This document shows, piece by piece, positions 44,790-54,626 of a DNA stretch of 64,000 bases. Position numbers and translations under genes: made by a program. This stretch comes from Enoplolaimus lenunculus (taxonomy: Eukaryota > Nematoda > Enoplea > Enoplida > Thoracostomopsidae). The stretch is from contig JASANG010003973.1 in assembly GCA_030248215.1 (NCBI GenBank), forward strand, positions 179,869-243,868, read 5' to 3'. The first letter of the stretch is position 1; each line of letters starts with the position of its first letter. The notes below the pieces were generated by a model. It saw only the letters and a list, made by a program, of their open reading frames with translations. It searched no databases and was not told where the DNA came from.

Positions 44790-44917
44790 CGTTCTGTTTA
44801 TAGCATTCGGCTCAGGCGGTTGCTTGGTTCCGCAAAATTTGCTGAACTCCGGTTTCGTTTCTTCACCTCCCTCCGGTTACACACTAGTGTACACAGAGAA
44901 ATTTTATGTTTGATATC

Positions 44918-45340
44918 AGTGAAACTACTCTCTAAAAACTTAAACTTAAATTATAGCATAACTAAACTTGAATATGAATTTAAGTAAAACAAAAATGGCT
45001 GGACGGACTACCTAAACTAGAATTTAAAGTTTTACTTCACCTAACATGTTTTTAAAATTAACACGAGTTTAAGCAAACTTATCTTTAGTTTAAATAACAA
45101 GTGCAGCCAGCCTAGGAATTTTGTGCATCTAAGAGTTCATTAAGTTTAGCCTAATCTGAAAACGTTCAAGGTTTTAAATGAGTTTAAGAGTAAACCTACC
45201 TGTTAGTTTAGTTAATCTAGAAACTTAGTTTAATACTGCTGGATTACCTTAAGTACGTCTCAGGGGATATAGAAAATATTCATGTGAGAAAAGGTTAAGC
45301 TTAAATCAAGTTAGTTTAAGCTTTTAGAGAGTAAGTAGAC
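44918..45340. mobile_element. CTACTCTCTAAAAACTTAAA-ended element
   Basis: Left ACTACTCTCTAAAAACTTAA and right GCTTTTAGAGAGTAAGTAG are inverted; the interior is rich in TTAAACTTA. A 47-bp family G right end (45252-45298) lies inside. Confidence 0.65.
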
Positions 45341-45497
45341 TCTATATACAAAAAACGTACCACCCACCCCGTTGAAGTTGCATTTTTGCATATTCTCAGG
45401 GGGGAACAACTTGCGTGAACCTCAAAATTTTATGGTATTTTACGCGGTTCAGAAACACTCTTGATGCTATATAATTGCAATGTATCGCTTTGAGTCA
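45341..45497. other. Unassigned
   Basis: Contains GGGGGGAACAACTTGCG but no resolved element. Confidence 0.4.
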
Positions 45498-45871
45498 GTT
45501 ACGGACTGTTATTTATTTTTAACCCGCCCTCCGCCAACCTTCGTTACTGATACACATCCAGTATTGCAACTATCCGTTGAATTAAACGTTTAATTGTCTT
45601 GTATCAAGCTTGAGCAATAATGCAATATTATAATTAGGAATGTACTTTCAAAACTTAAGTATGTTTCAAACTTTCGAACTCAGCTTTATTTGGTCCTGCA
45701 GACAATCATGCAGTACAATTACAGATAATTGACATTTATGGGCTCTAATTAGGGTTTAGGGACTTCATCCGTTCACGGACTCTTATTAGGAATACGGACT
45801 CCTATTGATCGGAACTCAAAACGGGAACTCCCACTGGTTACCCTCCCTCTCTTAATCTGGTCACTATAGGA
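45498..45871. mobile_element. Family C MITE, left end truncated
   Basis: From GTTACGGACTGTTATTTATT to AATCTGGTCACTATAGG. Confidence 0.72.
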
Positions 45872-46033
45872 ACCAGATTCTCAACCTAATTTAACATCAG
45901 ACTTAAATCAGGAAACTAGTGCAACCCAACTTACACCTCAAACCGTTATCGTTTAACGATACAGAACCAAAGTTTTAGCGTTAGTTTTTATTTATTATTA
46001 TTATTATTATTACGATCATCACTTCTTCGAAAT
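45872..46033 (+). other. Region upstream of the neuropeptide start codon
   Basis: Contains ATCGTTTAACGATA and a TTA microsatellite (45990-46012). It probably holds the 5' UTR; no promoter element can be supported. Confidence 0.4.
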
Positions 46034-46087
46034 ATGAATCCATTAATTTCTTTCTGTAAGCTGGCGTTTATTGTCTTTGCTATTGAG
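46034..46087 (+). CDS. Neuropeptide precursor exon 1 (signal peptide start)
   Basis: ATG at 46034, 18 codons, then a strong donor GTAAGT at 46088 in phase 0. It encodes the first part of a hydrophobic signal sequence. A short TTA repeat (about 45990-46012) lies just upstream. Exon 2 continues the hydrophobic stretch in frame, which supports the join. Confidence 0.82.
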
Positions 46088-49000
46088 GTAAGTTGTACTA
46101 TTTAATTAAGCAAATACCATACACAGTTTACGTGAATTTTAGTACCCATGTTTTCAAACTTCCGTAGCATTTGTTACACATTGCTGATAGGTTTTGTAGT
46201 TATCGAGTAAACGTATTATGAAATTAAAAAGTTAGCTCATTTTCGCATTTGATTTGTCCTACTTGTGTGCCAATTTTGAGTTCAGCAATTGCAGTAGTTT
46301 GTCAGTTTGAAAATCTACTAATAATAAATATTTCAAAACATTAATATTGAAATAAATATAATGCTATCGCTACAAGTGATGGCATTCTCTCTGCTCTTCA
46401 GAAGCGAACATCGGAATATTATCTTTCCGTTTAAATCAAAACCTTTTTTCGAACACGAAAGTTTAACTAAACACCAGGAAAAACTGTTAGTCATTTGATA
46501 AAAACATTAATTTTGGCTGCTTGTATCTTCCGCTAGTATGAACACTGAATGCATGATTCATAGGCCAGTTTCCACTTGCGATTTCAGTTGCTATTTTTGA
46601 GATAAGAGCCCGTATTCTCAAATGTGTATAGCACCTATCACCAGTTGGTGATAAGTCCTGTAACTTTGGAACATGCCCGCGGTGAGGTTCAAAATTCAGC
46701 ACATTGTTTGCGTTTGATTTGGCCAACTTTTGCACCAATTTTCTGATCTGCAATCGCAGTTGTTTGTCAGTTTGAAAACCTATAGCTAAATGATGATTGT
46801 GCTATACGCATTTGAGAATATGGGCCCTAGTAGAAATTGCGCGTAGCAATAAAATTCACAAAACTACGGGTAAGTACTCGCTCATACACTAATTTTTGAA
46901 GCGTCAATACAGACAACTAGAATATGGGCCAAGATTTTCAGGCATCGAGTACTTGACCACCGATCGTATGAGAATTTATTGAAATAAAACAACGATAATA
47001 ATTGTTGGAGTGTTAAATTGTTTAGCTTATTTCAATTGACGCTGCGGCCAGCGAGTCAGCGTCAGTAATCAGACGAAAACGTGGTTTTGATCGAGTGGAT
47101 TCTGGATTTGGAGGCGGTTTTAAACGCGCATTTGACCGACTAAGTACCGGATTTGAAGGCGGTTTTAAGCGTTCCGGGTTCGATCGCCTTAATTCAGGTA
47201 TTATTGAAGTAAAGATGGGATACGGGATATATCACTCCAGGATTTTCTGAAAATACTAAATCAAAGACGTTTTCAGGCTGCAAAACAGCCATCAGAGGTT
47301 GAAACAATTCTTCTCACTTGCACCGCTAGCTCGCAGTAAAATTTTAAGCCAAATTATACCCATCCAAAATGACATCTTGTCTGCGGCCGTTCGTGAACGT
47401 CGTGCTCCTGATGTTTGGAACGTGCGTATATTAGAAGCGGACTAGTTTTACCTCGGGACAGCAGTACAGTTAGGATATAGTAGCGTCGTTTGTTTGCGAA
47501 CCTTCAGTGATTACATAGCAGAACGGTTATTTGAATTTGTGCTTTGTGGGTATTAATTACGACATATCTGCAGCAAAAGTTTGCTGAAAGGTATTATATG
47601 ATGCTGCTTTGTTTTAGAATCATGTTAAATTAAATTCTGGACGTCTACTACTCCGGCCCATGTATAGAACAGGGCCGCAACAGTAGTACAAGCGTATTCC
47701 TAAGCCTAAGCCCTACAATGAGCCGCAAGCGTAAGGATGAACCTATTCGTAAGCCTAAGCCTAAGAATGAGCCGCAAGCGTAAGGATGAGCCTATTCGTA
47801 AGCCTAAGCCTAAGCCTAAGAACGAGCCGCAAGCGTAAGGATGAACCTATTCGTAAGCCTAAGCCTAAGCCTAAGAATGAGCCGCAAGCGTAAGGATGAG
47901 CCTATTCGTAAGCCTAAGCCTAAGCCTAAGAATGAGCCGCAAGCGTAAGGATGAGCCTATTCGTAAGCCTAAGCCTAAGCCTAAGAATGAGCCGCAAGCG
48001 TAAGGATGAGCCTATTCGTAAGCCTAAGCCTAAGCCTAAGCCTAAGAATGAGCCGCAAGCGTAAGGATGAGCCTATTCGTAAGCCTAAGCCTAAGCCTAA
48101 GAATGAGCCGCAAGCGTAAGGATGAGCCTATTCGTAAGCCTAAGCCTAAGCCTAAGAATGAGCCGCAAGCGTAAGGATGAGCCTATTCGTAAGCCTAAGC
48201 CTAAGCCTAAACATGAGCCGCAAGCGTAAGGATGAGCCTATTCGTAAGCCTAAGCCTAAGAATGAGCCGCAAGCGTAAGGATGAGCCAGCTAGCCCCTCC
48301 CCCCCCTCCCCCCCCTACCCTAGCCTAAGCTAAGCAGGCCGCAAGCTAGAATAGACCTATCATAAGCCTAAGCCTAAACCCGCAAGCAAAGCCTACACCA
48401 CCACCAAACGCACAAGACCTACACACACAAACAAAAACACACAAAACATACTTGAAACCGGTTCGTAAGCCTAAGCCTAAGCCTAAGAATAGAGCCGCAA
48501 GCGTAAGGATGAGCCTATTCTATTCGTAAGCCTAAGCCTAAGCCTAAGAACTGAGCCGCAAGCGTAAGGATGAGCCTATTCGTAAGCCTAAGCCTAAGCC
48601 TAAGAATGAGCCGCAAGCGAAGGATGAGCCTATCGTAGCCCTAGCCCTAGTCCAAAAATGAGCCGCAAGCGAAGACGAAGTATTCGAAGCCAAGCCAAGC
48701 CAAGAAAGAGCCGCAAGCGAAGAGAGCCTACGAAGACAAGCCTAAGTCAAGAAGAGCCGCAAGCGAAGAGATCTATCGAAGCCAAGCCTAACAAGAAGAG
48801 CCGCAAGCGAAGAGATATCTAACGCTAAAGCCAAAGAAAGAGCCGCAAGCGAAGAGAGCCTATCCAAGCCAAACCAAGTAAGAAGAGCCGCAAGCGAAGA
48901 CGAGCATATTCGAAGCCAAGCCTAAGCCTAAGAAAGTATTCGTAAGCCTAAGCCTAAGCCTAAGAATAAGCCGCAAGCGTAAGGATGAGCATATTCGTAA

Positions 49001-49926
49001 AGCCTAAGCCTAAGCCTAAGAAAGAGCCGGCAAGCGTAAGGATGAGCCTATTCGTAAGCCTAAGCCTAAGCCTAATAGCCCAAGGATGACCGGCCAGCCA
49101 AAAGCCGCATTAAGCATGAACCATTCCGAGCGCTAAAGAAATTAGCCGCAAGCGTAAGATGAGCCTATTCGTAAGCCTAAGCCTAAGCCTAAGAGAGCCG
49201 CAAGAGCGTAAGGATGAGCCTATATTCGTAAGCCTAAGCCTAAGAAAGCCTAAACATGAGCCGCGCGCATAGATATGCCCCTTCTCTAAGCCTAAGCCTA
49301 AGAATGACCCGCAAGCGAAGATGAGCCTATTCGTAAGCCTAAGCCTAAGCCTAAGAATGAGTCGCGCAAGCGTAAGGATGAGCCTATTCGTAAGCCTAGA
49401 AGCCTATTCCTAAGCATGAGCCGCAAGCGTAAGAATGAGCCTATTCATAAGCCTAAGCCTAAGAATGACCCGCAAGCGTAAGGATGAGCCTATTCGTAAG
49501 CCTAAGCCTAAGCCTAAGAATGAGTCGCAAGCGTAAGGATGAGCCTATTCGTAAGCCTAAGCCTAAGCCTAATAAAGAGAAAAAAAAAAAAAAAAACCGC
49601 AAGCGTAAGGATGAGCCAAAAAAAAAAAAAAAAAAAAAAAAAATAAAAAAAAAAGAAAAAAAAAAAAAAAAAAAAAACAAAAAAAACAACCAACAAAAAC
49701 CCAACAAAAACATCAACCACCACAAAACACCATATTCCTAATCCTAAGCCTAAGCCTAAGAATGAGCCGCAAGCGTAAGGATGAGCCTATTCGTAAGCCT
49801 AAGCCTAAGTCTAAGAATGAGCCGCAAGCGTAAGGATGAGCATATTCGTAAGCCTAAGCCTAAGCCTAAGAAAGAGCCGCAAGCGTAAGGATGAGCCTAT
49901 TCGTAAGCCTAAGCCTAAGCCTAAAA

Positions 49927-50018
<92 letters not shown>

Positions 50019-50553
50019 AAAAAGCCAAGAAAACATATCAAACCAACCAACCAAAAAACCAACAAAAACGAGCCTCAAGCGTTAGGATGATCCTATTCGT
50101 AAGCCTAAGCCTAAGCCTAAAAAATGAGCCGCAAGCGTAAGGATGAGCCTATTCGTAAGCCTAAGCCTAAGAATGAGCCGCAAGCGTAAGGATGAGCCTA
50201 TTCGTAAGCCTAAGCCTAAGAATGAGCCGCGAGCGTAAGGATGAGCCTATTCGTAAGCCTAAGCCTAAAGCCTAAGCCAAGTAAAAAATTAGTCTAAAGT
50301 TTAAGCTTACTCTATTGCAGTCCCACAGAAAAATGTTCCGCCCGTGTTCTATACAAGGGCCAGTGTTCCTGTACGGCTTGTTGTTTTAGGTTTCGAAGGA
50401 GGTTTCAAACGAGCTGGTTTTGACCGATTAAATTCTGGATTTGAAGGCGGTTTCAAACGCGCTGGCTTTGATCGTCTCAATTCGGGCTACGAAGGCGGTT
50501 TTAAACGGGCAGGATTTGACAGAATAGACGGTGGATTTTCGGGCGGATTTTAG
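46034..50553 (+). CDS. Orcokinin / NLP-14/15-like neuropeptide precursor, 3 exons, complete
   Basis: Exons 46034-46087, 47026-47197 and 50390-50553 join in phase (0, then 1) through GT..AG introns to give 390 nt and 129 residues. Residues 1 to about 28 form a signal peptide: Met-Asn-Pro, a hydrophobic core including LAFIVFAIE, then an Ala-rich cleavage region. After an RRKR site at 34-37 come six peptides separated only by Lys-Arg: GFDRVDSGFGGGF, AFDRLSTGFEGGF, SGFDRLNSGFEGGF, AGFDRLNSGFEGGF, AGFDRLNSGYEGGF and AGFDRIDGGFSGGF, the last at the stop codon. There is no Gly before Lys-Arg, so the peptides would not be amidated, as in orcokinins. The N-terminal FD.(L/I/V) and C-terminal Gly/Phe-rich half resemble arthropod orcokinins and nematode NLP-14/NLP-15; that assignment is inference. 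The precursor should enter the secretory pathway of neurons or endocrine cells. Intron 2 falls inside peptide 3 and holds a 2.7 kb repeat. Confidence 0.88.
46145..46330. repeat. Family J fragment in neuropeptide intron 1
   Basis: GTGCCAATTTTGAGTTCAGC and TTGTCAGTTTGAAAATCT match the right part of the J element at 46606. Confidence 0.55.
46606..46830. mobile_element. Family J MITE in neuropeptide intron 1
   Basis: GCCCGTATTCTCAAATGTGT to CGCATTTGAGAATATGGGCC. A short internal hairpin CACCTATCACCAGTTGGTGAT lies near its left end. Confidence 0.75.
47026..47197 (+). CDS. Neuropeptide precursor exon 2 (peptides 1-3)
   Basis: Acceptor TTTAG at 47021-47025, donor GTATTA at 47198; 172 nt ending in phase 1. 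It encodes the end of the signal peptide, the RRKR site, peptides 1 and 2, and the first half of peptide 3 up to SGFDRLNS. Confidence 0.9.
47655..50361. mobile_element. Giant family A element: TTAGGC minisatellite in neuropeptide intron 2
   Basis: Starts with a family A left end (GGCCCATGTATAGAACAGGG) and ends with an A-type right end (TCTATACAAGGGCC). Between them are dozens of units: AATGAGCCGCAAGCGTAAGG, then ATGAGCCTATTCGTAAG and 2-4 CCTAAG hexamers. 47690-48290 is very regular; 48290-49330 is eroded with many deletions. Poly-A runs break the array at 49572-49680 and 49925-50025. It inflates the intron to 3.2 kb. Confidence 0.9.
50390..50553 (+). CDS. Neuropeptide precursor exon 3 (peptides 3-6, stop)
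   Basis: Acceptor TTTTAG at 50384-50389, TAG at 50551-50553. It completes the split Gly codon and continues FEGGF-KR, then three more peptide copies. The joined codons restore peptide 3 to the same pattern as its neighbours, strong evidence that the 3.2 kb intron is correct. Confidence 0.92.
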
Positions 50554-50659
50554 AGTAGTATCAGGTATTGTGACGCAGCAATTTCCTTGGTTAGCTTAAA
50601 TTATTAATCGGTTTTAGATACAAATGCTGTCAAATGTTTAGAAAACTTATAGGAATTCT

Positions 50660-50850
50660 GGCCCATGTATAGAACAGGGCCGGATCGTTATCCGGAGGGG
50701 CTGTAATAGAGTCAGTTTAAGCTTTAGACTAATTTTTTTGCTTAGGCTTAGGCTTAGAAATAAGCTCATCCGTACGCTTAGGCTTAGGGTTAGGCTTAGG
50801 CTTAGGAATATGTTTATACTACTGTTCCGGCCCTGTTCTTTACATGGGCC
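50660..50850. mobile_element. Family A MITE downstream of neuropeptide gene
   Basis: GGCCCATGTATAGAACAGGG to CCTGTTCTTTACATGGGCC. Confidence 0.88.
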
Positions 50851-50871
50851 GGACTTCTGATATGTAGACCA

Positions 50872-51020
50872 ATGTATAGAACATGCACGGAACGGTAATA
50901 TACGCATATTCCCAATCCCAAGTATAAGAATGAGCTTATACATAAGCCTAAACTGAAGCAAAAATGAGTCTAAAACTTATTAGTCTCACGGAATAACGTT
51001 CTACCACTGATCTTTACATG
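50872..51020. mobile_element. Family A variant MITE
   Basis: CAATGTATAGAACATGCACGG to CACTGATCTTTACATGAC; adjacent to the preceding copy. Confidence 0.65.
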
Positions 51021-51219
51021 ACTCGATTAGCATAAAAATTGTCATTGAATTTTCAGAGTTAAGAAAATATTTTTTTGTTTCAGGATACAAAAGTATATTC
51101 AGCGTTATACAACGAACGCGTAACTGCTGAGCAGTAGCAGAAAATCATGAAAACATTACGATCAGTGCAAACGCTGTGTACAATTGAATGTTCTGACTTT
51201 AGTGTTTAATTGGTTATAT

Positions 51220-51500
51220 GGCCAATGTTACTTTTAGGCGCGTAACAGAAGATTAAACCTAACCCTAAGCCTAAGCCTATGCGTAAGAATGAGCACATTC
51301 CAAAGCCTTAACCTAAGCCTAAGCGTTGCAAAAATGAGTTTCTAACCCGAAGCCTAAAGCCTAAGCCTAAGCGTTGCAAAAATGTGTTCCTAAGCGTAAG
51401 CCTAAGCCTAAACCTAAGCAAAAAATGAAATCTAGAATCTAAACCTACTCTTTTATAAACCAACCAGGAAACCTGGATGCCTCTTAAAGTAACATGGGCC
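51220..51500. mobile_element. Family B MITE
   Basis: GGCCAATGTTACTTTTAGGC to CTTAAAGTAACATGGGCC, with three CCTAAG blocks and GCGTTGCAAAAATG spacers. Confidence 0.87.
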
Positions 51501-51765
51501 GGTTATATAGTATATCATTTAATGATGAATATATAATTCGATACAAGTAGTAACCAAGTACAAACGTGACAAATGAACACTGACACAAATACATAACGGA
51601 TCCGGAAACAAGGCGCAGGACGTGGCGTATGCATCATCCTTGCCGCTAAAACTTTGTTTAAAAATTTTGTGCGATTTGTACCTACAAATTTGTTTAAATT
51701 TACCATTTACCAATGTATGGTCTGTCATAACCAAATTAATAAAAGGCTTACGTATGAACTCATCC

Positions 51766-51836
51766 TTAACCCTTTCTCACATGAATATTTTCTATTTCCC
51801 GTGAGATATGGGCAACTCAATGTGAGAAGGGGTTAA
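51766..51836. mobile_element. Family G deletion derivative, 71 bp
   Basis: TTAACCCTTTCTCACATGAA to CAATGTGAGAAGGGGTTAA with the entire tRNA-like core missing; confirms the family borders. Confidence 0.85.
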
Positions 51837-52024
51837 TACGCTTAGGCGTCGTAGGCTTAGGAATATGCTTATTAAACTGTACCGGCCATGTTCAAGTTAA
51901 AATGAACATTAATTAAGCCACCCTTTTAATTCATATGCCAAAATGTATTGCTATTTTTGGTTAAACTTTAAATTAAAAAAATTTCTGGCTTCTGTTATTT
52001 ATTTCGTTAATTCCAGCGTTTAAA

Positions 52025-52090
52025 TTAGATTAAACGGACTCCGTTACAGCCCTGCCGGAAAACGATCCGGCCCTGTTCTATACATGGGCC
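52025..52090. mobile_element. Right end of a family A MITE
   Basis: AAACGATCCGGCCCTGTTCT..ACATGGGCC only. Confidence 0.75.
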
Positions 52091-52175
52091 ATGAATTCAC
52101 TCCGATTTCATCATATTGCAAATCAAAGTCGGTGAATATGTCTCACAAGTCTCACTACGCGTTCGTCGTTTGAAC

Positions 52176-52293
52176 CAATGTAAAGAACACGGGCGGAACA
52201 GTATTATAAGCATATTCCTAAGCCTAAGTAAGCTTAAGAATGAGCACATTCCTATGCTTACGCGAAGCTAACGCCCCGATCTTTACGTGGGCC
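52176..52293. mobile_element. Family A variant MITE (short)
   Basis: CCAATGTAAAGAACACGGGC to CGATCTTTACGTGGGCC. Confidence 0.7.
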
Positions 52294-52377
52294 GTCGTTT
52301 GTATGATCGCAGCGGCCAATGCGTGTCACGATGTTCTTATATTTTAAAAACCTCCAATAATTAATTCCAGTTTTTAG

Positions 52378-52545
52378 GCCAATGTTACTTTTAGAGCCGT
52401 AACAGTAGATTAAGCGTATTCCTAAACGTACGCGTTGAAAAAACTTTATTCCTAAGCCTAAGCAAAAAATGTAGTCTAGAATCTAAGCCAACTGTTTTAT
52501 AGAATCACCTGGAACTGGAACCGCCCTAAAAGTATAACACGGGTC
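52378..52545. mobile_element. Family B MITE
   Basis: GGCCAATGTTACTTTTAGAG to CCTAAAAGTATAACACGGG. Confidence 0.8.
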
Positions 52546-52645
52546 AGTTTTTTGCGTAAAAATCAAAATTATTATACTTAACTTGAAATATTTGTAAAAC
52601 ATCGATTTTCTTGCCTATATTTTCCTTTTGCACCATAGAGCATTT

Positions 52646-52841
52646 GGCCAATGTTACTTTTAGGGGCGTACCAGTAGTTTAAGCGTATTCCTAAGCCTAT
52701 GCCGAAGCCTAAGTGCTTCAAAAGTGCATTCCTGAGCCTAAGCCTAAACCTGAGCCTTAGCAAAAAATGGAATCTAGAATATAAACCTACTGTTTTATAG
52801 ACCCACCAGAAACTTGGACGCCAGCAAAAGTAACATGGGCC
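52646..52841. mobile_element. Family B MITE
   Basis: GGCCAATGTTACTTTTAGGG to GCAAAAGTAACATGGGCC. Confidence 0.87.
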
Positions 52842-52941
52842 GGGCATTTTGTAACTTTAAACCGAAATTTTATTAAAAAAAGAAACAGTATAAACTCGAA
52901 TGTTGAACTCAACATTTAGCAACAGGTTTTATCCAACATGA

Positions 52942-53098
52942 GCCAATGTTACTTTAAGGGACGTAACAGTAAATTAAGCGTATTCCAAAGCCTAAGCCTA
53001 AACCTAAGCCTAAGCAAAAAATGTAATCTAGAATCTAAACTATTACTATTTTATAGACACACCAGAAACCTGGACGCCCCTGAAAGAAACATGGGCTC
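52942..53098. mobile_element. Family B MITE
   Basis: GCCAATGTTACTTTAAGGGA to CCTGAAAGAAACATGGGC. Confidence 0.83.
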
Positions 53099-53225
53099 CA
53101 ACATGTATGGCAGTGAAATATTGTTGAAATACTTTCCTCAGCATACATAACACTAAAAATCATTGAACAAACATTAATTATTTTTGGGTCAAGTTTCAGT
53201 ATTTTATATGCTTTCGAATTGAACG

Positions 53226-53409
53226 GCTCGTGTATCGAACAGCACCGGAACGTTTTCCTGCATGACTGTAACAGACTAAGCTCAATGTTTAGACTATTTT
53301 TTGCTTAGGCTTAGGCTTGGGTTTAGGTTAGGTATAAGCTCATCCTTATGCTTAGGTTTAGGCGTAGGAATATGCGTATTCTACTGTACCGGCCATGTTC
53401 TATACATGG
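53226..53409. mobile_element. Family A MITE
   Basis: CTCGTGTATCGAACAGCACC to GGCCATGTTCTATACATGG with TTAGGC core. Confidence 0.78.
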
Positions 53410-54095
53410 AACAATTGAACTGTGGACGATTTAAGTTTACTTTTCGAGTAGACTCAGTCGAAGTGATAAAAACGTCCATAATCTAACCTACAAACCCGAC
53501 GTTCCGATTTGATGAAGTCTATCCGTAAACAAAGCAGATATCATATTTTCAATTTGGCCAATAAAACGTATACCGCGTCGGTTACTAAAATTTTACTGCA
53601 GTTGTCGTGGGTGTCTCGGCAAAATGTATCAAAGATGCATGAAAAAGCAATATAAATTCACAAAACATTTAAAAAAATCACCAAATTATAAAACAGCATT
53701 GACGCAACCTTCGGTAAATACTGTTTTCAACGTCGGACGACATTTTTGCGGCGCCGATTCAGGGATACATCAGGTTTTACCCTGACATTTTGTGAACGGA
53801 TGAGATAAGCTCATCAATGTACCTTCTATAAATAAATTAGACAAACTCATAGGGGTTTTGTACCACTATCTTTGGACAAAATAGATATAATATTAACAAC
53901 ACAGTGACTGCGTTACAGAAACATGACACAATTCAACGTTTGTGTTCAGTTGAAATTTTAAGTTTTAAAGTTTTAACTTAACGTAGTTGTTTTTAATAAA
54001 GATTTCTGCTCATACATATGAAAACATTTGACCTTTAAGCTGCAAATGTTTGTTATCTGTGCAAAAAATTCCAAAATCTTTTTAAGTCATAATTT
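53410..54095. other. Unassigned intergenic
   Basis: Nothing recognised. Confidence 0.5.
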
Positions 54096-54097
54096 GG

Positions 54098-54400
54098 TAT
54101 TGTAAGATTTGGTTCTGGTATGAAAAATTTAAAAAGCGATTTCAGAAAACAACATTCTGAACAGCGAACAAGAGTTTTAAAAACATTAAAAAATATGAAT
54201 TTTAACGAATAAAAAAGGTGATTACACGCTTACATTTTGGTGACCCCGACGTGTTCACCAAAATCTAAGCGTGTATCATCTTTTTATTCTTTAAAATTGA
54301 TATTTTTTAAAGTTTTTAAAACTTTTGTTCGCTGTTCAGAATGTTGTTTTCTGAACAAATCACTTTTTGAATTTTTCATAACAGAACCAAATCTTACAAG
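54098..54400. repeat. Hairpin element of about 300 bp
   Basis: Left arm TTGTAAGATTTGGTTCTG...ACAACATTCTGAACAGCG and right arm CGCTGTTCAGAATGTTGT...CAGAACCAAATCTTACAA fold over about 140 bp. The apex carries ACATTTTGGTGACCCCGACG, then TTCACCAAAATCTAAGCGTG. Confidence 0.8.
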
Positions 54401-54455
54401 TACAGGTCATGACTCGGCAACCCAGCCATATTTAGTATATAATTGAGCAATGAAA

Positions 54456-54626
54456 TCATGGATACGGTCGATAATATGTGGGCATTGTACCAATAACTGA
54501 TCGAGGATGATAACCAACAGTTCCGTAGATTGCATTTCGTCCAGTAGTTGCATAGATACCGTAAGGATCCGCCGGATACGACAAGTATGGATTTGCTGCG
54601 TAAATATCGGTCAGTGTCATAGGTTG
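54456..54626 (-). CDS. Membrane protein terminal exon (Tyr-rich)
   Basis: Acceptor TTTAAG, 171 nt, TGA at 54458-54456. It reads QPMTLTDIYAANPYLSYPAD, then 36 more residues ending YYRPYP. Frame and composition continue from the upstream exon. Two family elements sit in the intervening intron (54673-54865 and 54945-55060). Confidence 0.78.
   Translation of the reverse strand, partial: QPMTLTDIYAANPYLSYPADPYGIYATTGRNAIYGTVGYHPRSVIGTMPTYYRPYP

Noticed and set aside
49459..50090. Frames of poly-Lys and poly-Phe
   Set aside because: Poly-A runs within the repeat array, in a region of doubtful sequence quality.
47655..50361. A true chromosome end (telomere)
   Set aside because: The hexamer array is bounded by transposon TIRs, interrupted by spacers, and lies between two exons of one gene.
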